A stretch of 64,000 nucleotides of DNA from Calamus simplicifolius. Taxonomy: Eukaryota > Streptophyta > Magnoliopsida > Arecales > Arecaceae. A program made the position numbers and the translations under genes. The notes beneath the pieces were generated by a model. That model saw only the letters and a program-made list of their open reading frames with translations, searched no databases and had not been told where the DNA came from. The stretch spans positions 113,808-177,807 of the forward strand of contig UESW01004352.1 of NCBI GenBank assembly GCA_900491605.1. Reading direction: 5' to 3'. Within the stretch, counting starts at the first letter, position 1. The number at the start of each line of letters is the position of its first letter. Below are positions 1 through 9,221 of this stretch, piece by piece.

Positions 1-2
1 CT

Positions 3-660
3 TCCATCAACACAAGCCCATTCGAGGTAACATATGGAAGGTCACCTCCCATGTTGAATAGTTATGAAAAGGGAAGAGCCAAGAATGATGAGGTGGAGGA
101 GGATTTGAGAACAAGAGATGAAGTTCTTACTAATGTGAAGAAGGCACTCATGAAGGCATAAAATAGAATGAAAAAGTATTATGACCAAGGCAGGAGGGAT
201 GTAAGCTTTGAACCCGAGGACTATGTATATCTCAAGTTACAACCATATAGGCAAAAATCACTCAAGAAGAGATTTAATGTCAAGCTTTCACAGCGCTACT
301 ATGGGCCTTTTAAGGTGTTGAAGCGCGTTGGAGAGGTAGCATATAAGTTAGAAATGCCTGAATCTTCTCTCCTTCATCCTGTGTTTCATGTGACTGCATT
401 GAAGAAAATGATGGGAGAACCGGAGTATGTTATTGAAAAGCTGCCTTTTTTGATGAGGAAGGAACAATATTACTAAAGCCTGAAGCGGTTCTTCGTTATC
501 AGAAACATAAGAAAGGCAAGAAAAGTAATGATGTGTGGCAAGTATTGATTCATTGGAAAGGGCTAGCGGTGGAGGAAGCGACATGGAAGACTATGAGGAT
601 GTGAACAAATAATTTCGAACCTATCCCTTGAGGACAAGGGAGTTCTCGAAGGGGAGGGAA
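3..660 (+). pseudogene. Ty3/gypsy chromovirus: integrase C-terminus and chromodomain remnant
   Basis: This is the 3' end of a retrotransposon polyprotein entering from the left edge. It reads as integrase C-terminal sequence (the SPFEVTYGR motif near the edge, then MKKYYDQGRR, YGPFKVL and LHPVFHVTALKK), followed by a chromodomain core (VWQVLIHWKGL, about 532-564). It is broken. A TAA stop lies at 159-161 where the family has a glutamine codon. The frame shifts in the T-run near 445-450, where one T is missing. Further frame changes follow after about 590. A polypurine tract (648-660) ends the element body directly before the LTR. The family call is secure from the integrase-chromodomain order. 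It is a dead copy with no expected function. Confidence 0.9.
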
Positions 661-1090
661 TGGTGAAGCACCAAGGCATAGGAGCGCACGAATTCGGGAC
701 AAAGCGGGAGGAAGCACATTGGACCCACTTGATACTACTAGTTGATCCTTATAATGTCTTTCATATTATCTTATCTTGTCTTTTGTCATGTTGGTATGGG
801 TCTTTTGTTATGTTTGTATGGTTTTATTGAGTCATGGGTATTTTGGTTATTGTGGGATCCATATAAAAAGGATGTGTGGATGAGCTATGGTTTTTTATCT
901 TGGATATTTTGGGAGCTCTTTAAGAGTGCTTGTGGCAGCTTGAGTTTGTCTTCATCGGCGAGCTTGAGATCGATAGTGGCGTAGCAATACGGTGTCTACT
1001 TGGGCTGGCAAGGGGGTAGGTTTATTCTCAGCTAGAGAGATCAAACCACGGGCTGTAGTGGGAAGATCTCATCTATCTATCAACTTTGTT
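661..1090 (+). mobile_element. 3' LTR of the chromovirus (right end not resolved)
   Basis: The LTR starts with TG at 661, immediately after the polypurine tract. A TATA-like ATATAAAAAGG lies near 861-872, as expected for an LTR promoter. I could not place the terminal CA or a target duplication, because the 5' LTR is outside the window. The stated end is therefore only a minimum, and the LTR could continue to about 1.3 kb. Confidence 0.6.
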
Positions 1091-1689
1091 TACTGTTGTA
1101 TTTTTCTTTATTTTGAAGGCTTGTAATAGGTGGGATTTGTTGGTTATTGAAGTGGTGTTCTTCATTGTTGTCAAATCTGGTTTGATCATGCTAGATCTTA
1201 TTTTGTGCTTGATCTTGATATGGAAACCCTCTCAAATCTGTGTGAAGTGTGCAAGGAACCAAGGGTAATCATTGGTGTGGTCAGAAGCTTTCTTCCACCT
1301 TCTGAACAACATCTAAAAATAGTGGCAAGGATCGAAGGACTAAATCTTCACTCACAAAGGGGACAAATTCTGGGTGCACTCAAGGTGTTTGATCAAATTT
1401 ATGGACCAGATTTTGTGAGGTTGGAGGTTGTGGAGCCCAAGTGAGGGAACCTAACAGATGGCCCAAGTTGGTATGGATCTTATCCGTTTTGCTTTCTTGT
1501 CACGAAATGAATTTATGGATTTACGGACCTGGATCGTTACAATGCCATTACTGAGTAAATAAGTTTTAGATGTGACTTAAAATTTATTTACCTAATTTTA
1601 AAATTTATTTCTTTTGCTGCAAGATACTGATAGAGTTTGTACTAACCTAATCTATCAGTTAAGGTATTTCATAAAAAATCATCAACTTT
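1091..1689. other. Unassigned sequence, possibly LTR tail or older repeat
   Basis: No gene is recognisable. Short open frames around 1205-1444 show no family motif and are probably chance. The stretch may include the end of the preceding LTR. Confidence 0.4.
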
Positions 1690-1769
1690 TGGAGCATGGT
1701 ATGAAAAGGCAATGTTTGTTAGTAAGCATTTGATTTTAGTTTATTTAATTATTTTATACATGATGACAT

Positions 1770-2360
1770 TGTTGAAAAAAGTTTTTTTTAAAAAAGAGAA
1801 TGCTCGCAAGCGTTTCTGACGTTCATTGAACGTTGGGTGAATGTTGGGAGACTAACGTTTAGAAATGGCCCAAACAATTAATTTTGTAAGTCATTTTTAA
1901 TGTAATTTGGGTAACGGCTATTAGGCCTTTAAGGCCATTATGGGCCAAGCCGTTGGAGCTTTTATGGACCGAGCCTATAAATAGGCTCAGGGATTCAGAT
2001 TAAGGAATGAATAATAGTAGAATAGTTTTGAGTAGCCCTCCATCTCTCATTTTATTTCTATTTTCTATTGATCTTTTCATGGGCATCTGAAGGTAATCAT
2101 TGGGTTGCATCTCCATGCGATCGTACTCATGATAGAACGATTAGATCGAGCCGAATTATTGTACCTTGGGGACAGATCGCCAATAACCTGCATGAAGGGG
2201 AAAAATCTGATCCTTAGGGCAGTGTCTAACACGCCTCAGTCCTGGTTTGATCCATATCTTATTTTTGTTTTTTACTTTATTTTGTATTTAAAATTCTATA
2301 ATATATTTCTAGTAATTTCTAGGAAAGGATTTTTTGCTAAGATCAAAATATTTTTTAATA
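1770..2360 (+). repeat. 5' LTR of the Copia element
   Basis: This aligns along its whole length with 4112-4703. Its end has decayed to TTTTTTAATA, against TTTTTCAACA in the other copy. A TATA box (TATAAATA, 1976-1983) sits at the centre of an inverted repeat GAGCCTAT/ATAGGCTC (1971-1988). Confidence 0.92.
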
Positions 2361-3430
2361 GCTAAGGATCAGATTTTTTCCTTCTTAGTTTGCAATGCCA
2401 TCTTGTGTTATTATTTATTTCCCTGGTCCATAAATTTGTTATATTTTAAAATCATGATTATTACTTTATTTGTATTTCTATGTAATGTACAGTTATGAAG
2501 ATAAGTTGTTAAAGAAATATTAATTGATCAATCAGTTGTTAGCTGAAATGAGATTATTTTTTAGGCATAGTTGTTTTTTGTTGAATGGATTTATTGTTTT
2601 CCTTCTTATTATTTCCTTTTGAATTTGTCTTGTATTTTTAAAGTCATTTACTCTTGAACACTATTTTCTTTTGAATGTTCAAAAGATATTGTTTGCTAAT
2701 TCTATTACATTCTCTAGAAAAAAGGATAGGAAACCTAGAATTCTGAACTTAATGCAGCAGGTTCATTATTGTGACAATAAAAGTTGAGGACATCCACTTT
2801 AAAATGGGATCTAAGATACAAGTTCCTAATGTTGCATTATGAATTGTATACAATATTTTGTATGACTTCATGTATCACATTCATTATCAATGGAAATGAT
2901 GTTTGACTGGCTAGAGGCCTGCGTAAGCATACATGTTGACCATTGCTTCCCATTAGTGGAATTGCTTGCATTATCACATGCATCCAGTGCTAACTATTTA
3001 ATTTACATGATACCGATACACATGATTTTCTTCATCACTTAAGATTAGCTTTGATTTACTTCAGTGTGACAATGTCTTATCCATTGTCAATATATCTCCT
3101 TGTTGTGTTATTTGTTGCTAGACAAAAGTGACAGCATTGGGCAAATATTTATTGCTTACCTACTATTGTGAAACTTTTATGTTACAAAATGGTAAAGAAT
3201 GGATGAACTTGGATGTTGTGACAAGGTATGTCATATAAATGCTTTATTTTGAGTCTCTTGAAATCATTGCCATGAGATTTAATAAAAGTCTCTATAATTT
3301 ACTAAATAATCTCATAACAGTTGGAATATCCAACTTATTGTTTATCTTGTATTTGGATATTCAATTCTAATATATCTTTGTTTCATTCTCTTATTTAAGG
3401 TCTAGTAAAAAAAATGATGTTATTTCCTTA

Positions 3431-3568
3431 GAATTTGTAAAATCCAAGAAGAATTTGACAAATCAATTAACCAAGGGATTATCTAGGAGTGGAGTCCTAG
3501 ATTCATCGAGGGAGATGTGGCTTAAGCCCATTATTTGGTCACCAGCAGTGGATACCCAACCTTTGTGA
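3431..3568 (+). pseudogene. Copia RNase H C-terminal remnant
   Basis: One frame reads EFVKSKKNLTNQLTKGL, then SSREMWLKPI, and stops at a TGA. This is the conserved end of Copia polyproteins (the 'TKGL...SSRGMGLKP' tail). Upstream reverse-transcriptase and integrase sequence is missing. Confidence 0.85.
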
Positions 3569-4111
3569 TTTGAGATCCTATGAATGAGGTTCAATATGGT
3601 AGAAACGAAGCTGATTGAGTGATCGTGTTAGAGCAAAAATTTTTTAAATTTTTTTTTTCATTCCATCCCTATGATGAGTGCTCTTATAAAGTGACAAAGT
3701 AAATTTGTGTAAGATTGAGTCATACTCTTAATGGATCCGAGGTAGGTTATCTGTAGGGTATTGTCACAAATACCCTTGGAGGATTCACCTATATGAGAAT
3801 CGTCATATTAGGCCGTGATTAAAGGTTTGGGCTAACCTTAAAGAATTCTCATGAAAAATCAAGGTACCAAGCGCAAGGCCTTTAATATGCGTTGACCGCG
3901 TAAACTCAATTGATCCATACTATGTGTGTGTTAGTAGAAGCCTGAGTCAAAGGACCTAGTTCAAGGTCTAATCCACTATGATTTCTTCATGTGTATACAA
4001 TCAACACTAAGTGAGGTTCAAGTCCATAGGACACCTCACCTATTGCACAGTATAAGATGCCCTAAAATTTTTATTATATTTATTTTTTTATTTATAACTT
4101 TTGTGAGGGAT

Positions 4112-4703
4112 TGTTGAAAAAGGTTAAAAAAAAAGAGAACGCTCGCAAGCGTTTCGGACGTTCACTGAATGTTGTGTGAACGTTGGAAGGCTAACATTCA
4201 TCAATGTCAAGAAACGGCCCAAACAATTAATTTTGTAAGCCATTTTTAACGTGGGGCTAACGGCTATTAAGCCTTTAAGGCCATTATGGGCCGAGCCAAT
4301 GGAGCTTTTATGGGCCAAGCCTATAAATAGGCTCAGGATTCAGATTAAGGAATTAATAATAGTAGAATAGTTTTGAGTAGCCCTCCATCTCATTTTATTT
4401 CTATTTTCTATTGATCTTTTCATGGGCATCTGAAGGTAATCATTGGGTTGTACCTCCATGCAATCGTGCTCGTGGTAGGAGGATCGGATCGAGCCGGATC
4501 GTTATACCTTAGGGATAGATCGTCAATAACCTGCACGAAGGGGCAAAATCTGATCCTTAGAGCAATGTCTAACACGCCTCAGTTCTGGTTTGATCCATAT
4601 CTTATTTTTATTTTTTACTTTATTTTGTATTTAAAATTCTATAATATATTTCTAGCAATTTCTAGGAAAGGATTTTTTGCTAAGATCAAAATATTTTTCA
4701 ACA
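4112..4703 (+). repeat. 3' LTR of the Copia element
   Basis: This is the partner of 1770-2360, with roughly nine positions in ten alike by eye. TATAAATA is at 4322-4329. Many differences between the copies are C/T or G/A, as expected from decay of methylated cytosines. Confidence 0.92.
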
Positions 4704-4730
4704 GACATGGAGCAGAAAACTATCTATATT

Positions 4731-4807
4731 TGAAGCATGGTATGAAAAGGCAACGTTGGTCAATAAGCATTTGATTTTAGTTTATCTAACTATTTTATAC
4801 ATGATGA
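4731..4807 (+). repeat. Right copy of a target-site tandem repeat (left copy 1690-1769)
   Basis: The about 80 bp before the left LTR (1690-1769) and the sequence just after the right LTR (4731-4807) are near-copies. Both contain GCATGGTATGAAAAGG and end near TTTTATACATGATGA. With the element removed, they would have been neighbours with a period of about 102 bp. The element therefore landed in a pre-existing tandem duplication; this cannot be target duplication, which is the 5-bp GACAT. Confidence 0.85.
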
Positions 4808-5355
4808 TAAAAATATGGATCTTAATTTGAAGAATTGCCTACGCCATAAGCAGATCCTTATATTTTGATAACTAGGATCCGCTTGAATCTATGTACAAGA
4901 GACTTGCTATGTTTTTTTGTTCTAAGATGTCAAAATAGTTATGTTAGAGTTAACTAAAAAATGACTCCATTGTTATTGTTGGTTCTGTTAGTGCTAGTAA
5001 AATGTTGTGTAGAATTCTAAGCCTAGACTGGCACAATATAAAGCATCTTGTTAATTAATATTAATTATGAGCAATACTTGAACAATCTAAGGCTCTTTAG
5101 GAGCTACAAATGGTTCATCTTCATGTACTTGTAAGTATCAACTATCTATGAAATTTTTTTCATTAAGGTCTGAGCCTTTTGAAAGCTTTCTCATTCTATT
5201 ATAATCAAGACAATGTATTTATGTGACAAGCATGTATGATCTATCTCTTTTAAGTTCACCTATAACTTTCCTAACTCAAATAACAAAGTTTAGGTGGTAT
5301 TGGTGTCATGAAGGACCCGTTTGCTTCTTTTAGCACGATCATGCATATAAGTGTT
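4808..5355. other. Intergenic, nothing recognised
   Basis: AT-rich sequence without an ORF of interest. A short motif, AAGATGTCAAAATAGT, recurs near 6532 in the flank beyond the solo LTR, hinting at an older shared repeat. Confidence 0.5.
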
Positions 5356-6351
5356 TGTTGAGGGGTAGAATCGTCATTGCATTGATAACCATGCGAAGGG
5401 GCTAAGATCAGCCCCATCCCCCCGCCCGCTACAATACGCCCCCGAGGAATGAGCTAACTAATATGATCCAACGGGTCGAGTAACCCATAGTTCGACTTTC
5501 CCCGAGCTTCCCGTAGCCCAGCTTCCTCGAGCTTCCCGTAGCCCGGCTTCCCCCGAGCTTCCCGTAGCCTGGCTTCCCCGAGCTACCTATAGCTCGGCTC
5601 CAACGAGCTTCTCATAGCTCGGCTCCCACGAGCTTCCTATAGCTCGACTCCCACGAGCTTCCCATAGCTCGGCTTCTCTGAGCTTCCATAGCTCGCCCCC
5701 CCGAGCTTCCATAGCTCGGCCTCCACGAGCAATCCATGACTCGACACTCACCTCCGTGGAACCCGACGCGGGAGAGCCTAGGCCTATCGTAACAGAATCC
5801 CAAACAAAGAATCATATTGATGAGTGGTCTAGGATCTAGAATAACCGCCTGGGACCTACGCATCTATCAGATCTCAGGCCATCAAAGAGCTCTCCCAGCC
5901 GTCGATCCTTCAACGAACAAGATACGGATCCCACCGGCCTTACAACGGCTTGATTCGAATCATTTTCATATCCTAACAACCTTCGAACCTTCCAGAAGGT
6001 GCTCAAGATCCAGGTGATTGCCTATAAATACGACATCCCCAGATTCTCTCAGATATGCGCTCACGGCTCCTGGCTTACTCCCACACTCACTCGCTCTCTT
6101 TCACCTTCACTGCTCGTCGGTGCTCTCCCAGAGCTCCCGATTGGCCATCCCTGGAGGGACTCTCCAGAGATATCATTCTCCTCATTTCTGTTGATCGTCG
6201 ATCCCTGCTGACTTGAGCATCGGAGGGTCTTCCGCGGAGGGCCACCCCCAATGCCTCTCGCGTGAGGACTTCTGTGCAGATCCGTCCAGAAGGAAGCCCA
6301 GATAAGGAGACCGGCCGTGCCCGAGTCGGATGACAGATCCTGGCGGCAACA
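5356..6351 (+). mobile_element. Solo LTR, probably Ty3/gypsy, with GTGTT target duplication
   Basis: A 996-bp unit starts TGTTG and ends CAACA, flanked on both sides by GTGTT (5351-5355 and 6352-6356). There is no second LTR and no internal domain, so this is a solo LTR left by recombination. TATAAATA at 6023-6030 indicates plus-strand orientation. It is much more GC-rich than its surroundings and holds a 25-bp minisatellite. The Ty3 assignment is inference from length and composition. Confidence 0.92.
5484..5745 (+). repeat. 25-bp minisatellite inside the solo LTR
   Basis: About ten units start with GAGCT at 5504, 5529, 5555, 5580, 5605, 5630, 5655, 5680, 5703 and 5727. Most units contain the inverted pair GAGCT...AGCTC around a 6-base spacer, so each could form a small hairpin. 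Confidence 0.9.
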
Positions 6352-6987
6352 GTGTTGATTATTTTCAAACTAAGTTTTAGACTTGCAACTCCCCAAAAAA
6401 AAAAGTATAGCATATTAGCTCATTCATATCTTAGGCATGGAAGGGCTCTCGAAGGATGTTTGATGGGATCATTATGAGCATTGTTGCCAAAAGTATGGTG
6501 TCATTAGGACCTTTATGAGTGTCTTCTACAAGATGTCAAAATAGTCATGTTGTATCAACAACAAACTGGCTGTAAGTGTTTAATGTAATCAGAAAAACTT
6601 GATCCTTTTATATATAAAATTCATCATTAACTTAATTGATTGACTTGGTCGTAATAAAGATTGGTAGCTCCTATTAATGCACCAAGAAGTTAATATAAGG
6701 TTACAGCTCCTTGTAGCAGCAATGTAGATTGTTAGAGCATTTATTCACTTCAACTATTGCTCAGCTAATGAAAACATCAATGTAACCCAAAGGTTCAATG
6801 ATAATGAGAATTGATCAGCTAAACAGTCAAAATTAAACATGTATATAATGTCATCAACAAGTACAAGTTTGGACTACAAAAACAACAAGGACATTGGCCA
6901 AAAAAAAAATGGAAATGGGTAGATGATAATAGTTAGTTTGAGGAAAAAGAAAAGAAGGGGAAATAGTTGAGATGAATGAGAGTGTAA
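6352..6987. other. Intergenic AT-rich, nothing recognised
   Basis: No coding frame, RNA gene or element boundary could be supported between the solo LTR and the MITE. Confidence 0.5.
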
Positions 6988-7313
6988 GGTAGTGTTTGAA
7001 ATAGGGGATAAGAGGGGATATCCCTTGAATATTCCCTCTTATTCCCAAAAGCTATAACTATAAGGGATAGCAGAGAATAAAGTTAACCAAAGGGATAATC
7101 CATGGATATCCCCTCAATTTATTCCCTAGAGAATGCAGGAATAGCTGGTTATCCCTCCAAATAAGAGTAAAAAAAAGGTTATCCTATGGATTTACCTTTT
7201 TGCATTTGATATGATCAATGAGATAGCCAAGGGATATCCCTAGGGATAGCCGGGGGATAAACTCTATCCCGTACACTTATCCATGGATAATATTTTTTCT
7301 ATCAAACACTACC
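6988..7313. mobile_element. PIF/Harbinger (Tourist-like) MITE
   Basis: A 326-bp element has terminal inverted repeats GGTAGTGTTTGA / TCAAACACTACC. A 3-bp TAA duplication flanks it (6985-6987 and 7314-7316), the target duplication of the PIF/Harbinger superfamily. The interior has many GGGATA/TATCCC blocks that can pair with each other. There is no transposase, so it is non-autonomous. Confidence 0.9.
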
Positions 7314-7321
7314 TAAGAGTA

Positions 7322-7424
7322 GGTCCACTTTTTAGACCATTGAAATGCTAATACATATGACTGTGGTCCACTTTTTAGACCATTGAAATGGTAATACATA
7401 TAACTGCAGTCCAATTTTTAAAGT
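7322..7424 (+). repeat. 43-bp tandem repeat, about 2.4 copies
   Basis: Units beginning GGTCCACTTTTTAGACCATT start at 7322 and 7365, and a degenerate unit starts near 7408. It lies directly against the right end of the MITE. Confidence 0.85.
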
Positions 7425-8822
7425 AGTTGCATAACAGAGAAAATTACAACCTCTAGGTTAGCATTGAAAATGATTGTGGGGTTAAATTGAAAAATTACAA
7501 GTTACTTCTCTGAAAACAGGATGACTAGCTAAATTTGACTGGCAAGAAAAGATATTTCTCATACTTTTTTCTAACGTTCAACTAAACATGCATGCAAAAA
7601 AACTATTTGCAAGCATCAACCTTTTAGAAAATCACTTTCCAAGCAATCATTTTCATGAACCACTTCCCATTTGCTAAATGAGGCCTTAGAGTGAACTATT
7701 AGATCAAAGCTTTGATTCTCTTCTATTTGTTTCACCAAAAAAACTCAAGAATAGAAATTAGGATCATTGAATCCAATTCTAATTATTTATTTGAACAGAA
7801 TTAGAATATGATTCCTATTCCAACTATAATAAAAATTACGTTTTAGTTTGGTTTAGTAATTCAGACTTTTAGTTAAGATTACGATTTTCATTTCAATAAC
7901 CAAGAATGTTTAAACTTAAACTTTATGCTGTTTCATTTACATAATTATTTATCAATTTGTAGGTCTTTTTATTTAGAAAATAAATATTAAATTGAGTGCA
8001 TATATCAAAAAATAACAAAATTGAAAATACAAATGGATTCTGGTTTCAAGGTCTAGATAAATCAAATAACAACAAAACAATAATAGAAATTAATTTGATT
8101 TTGATTCTGGTTTCTATATGAACGAAGCAAATGGAGGAAATTAGGCATTGCAATTCTTTTTTTGATGAAATTTGAATTCAATTTCAATTTCAATTTTAAT
8201 TCTAACATTGAGCCAAATATAGTTGAAACTAGAACAATGGTTCGTTATGAAGCAAAACATTCATTCTATAATTTTGAACATCATGATAATTTTATAAAAA
8301 TAATAGATAATCTAAAATTAGATTAGTAGATTAGTGAATTTAATAGCAATCTAAAACTTTGGGTGCTAGAAAGTCCTATAACGATCAATTTGAATTAAAA
8401 TTAAATAAAGCTAATAAAGACCTAATATATAATGATGGTCTAATAAATAATATACACAGAGATTGATTTTGATAAAATTATCGATCAAGTATAGCTAATT
8501 AACCATGTAGTTGATTTCATCAATTCAAACTAAAGATGGTAATTCAATTTATATGAACATGATAGATCTAATATATGGTGTTTGTCATGTAATTGGATTT
8601 TAAAAATAATTACAATCAAAATAATTTGAGTTATTATTCTTTAGCTATTTATTTATTTTGGTGGCAGACAAAAGAATCTCCATGATTGCCGAATAGGAGA
8701 CTTGGAGGGTAAGAAATTAAAAAGGGCAACCTTTTGTTTCAATGAGGACTTTTTTTTTTTTTTTTCCCACTATCTTAATGGAAGGAAGGCTGGGAGATGG
8801 ACAACTTTTTTTTTTTTTTTTT
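7425..8822. other. AT-rich intergenic region upstream of BIG
   Basis: No gene is recognised. Two long T-tracts (about 8751-8766 and 8806-8823), some 50 bp apart, resemble the poly(A) ends of minus-strand retroposed sequence, but no body could be identified. Confidence 0.5.
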
Positions 8823-9221
8823 TCAACTTTTCTCTTTTATTTTTAGTTTTTAATAGATGAATGGGACATCTATGATCTACCGCCTCGCCCTGGGGCTGGG
8901 CGACCGTTGTCACGTGACCATCAGCATAAACGTTTTTTACGGATCAGATGAGCAAATCCAGCTCGTGAACGGTCCATATATTTCCGAATATAAAAGAAAA
9001 GATAGGAAACGACATAAATGCTACATAAAAGAAAGTCTCGACATCCCCGTCTCTTCCATAAGCTTTTTCCCCATCTCTCCCTCGGCCCTCTCTCTTCTGT
9101 CCGCCGCTGAATCCCGTTCTTAAAACCCTTACTAGATTCAGTGGCGATATCTCGCTCTGCGCTCTCTCTATTCTTCTTATCTTCCCTTCGTTCTAGGATT
9201 TCGATGAATTGATCGATCGCC
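8823..9221 (+). promoter_or_regulatory. BIG promoter and 5' leader
   Basis: A palindromic G-box (TCACGTGA) lies at 8910-8917. A TATA-like TATAAAAG at 8989-8996 would put transcription start near 9020-9030 and give a leader of about 200 nt. The leader is C/T-rich, as is common in plants. These assignments rest on position and motif only. Confidence 0.55.

Larger units (their letters stand above)
1770..4703 (+). mobile_element. Copia LTR retrotransposon, internally deleted, with GACAT target duplication
   Basis: Two direct repeats of about 590 bp bound the element. The right LTR starts TGTTGAAAAA and ends TTTTTCAACA, a perfect 10-bp terminal inverted repeat. The 5-bp target duplication GACAT is present on both sides (1765-1769 and 4704-4708). 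The internal part is only about 1.75 kb, far below a full Copia element, and keeps just the tail of RNase H. A weak match to the initiator-Met primer-binding site (AGGATCAGA, near 2365) follows the left LTR. Sequence from 2361 to 3430 shows no recognisable domain. The element is non-autonomous and decayed. Confidence 0.93.

Noticed and set aside
742..1444. Open frames of 60-80 codons near the left end
   Set aside because: They lie in LTR or unassigned sequence, with hydrophobic composition caused by T-richness and no recognised domain.
5484..5745. Regularly spaced repeats that could suggest a CRISPR array
   Set aside because: The units are contiguous 25-bp tandem repeats with no unique spacers, inside a plant LTR with a target duplication.
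5612..6413. Open frames of 66-108 codons in the 5.6-6.4 kb region
   Set aside because: They lie inside the solo LTR, in both directions, and reflect its GC-rich repeats.
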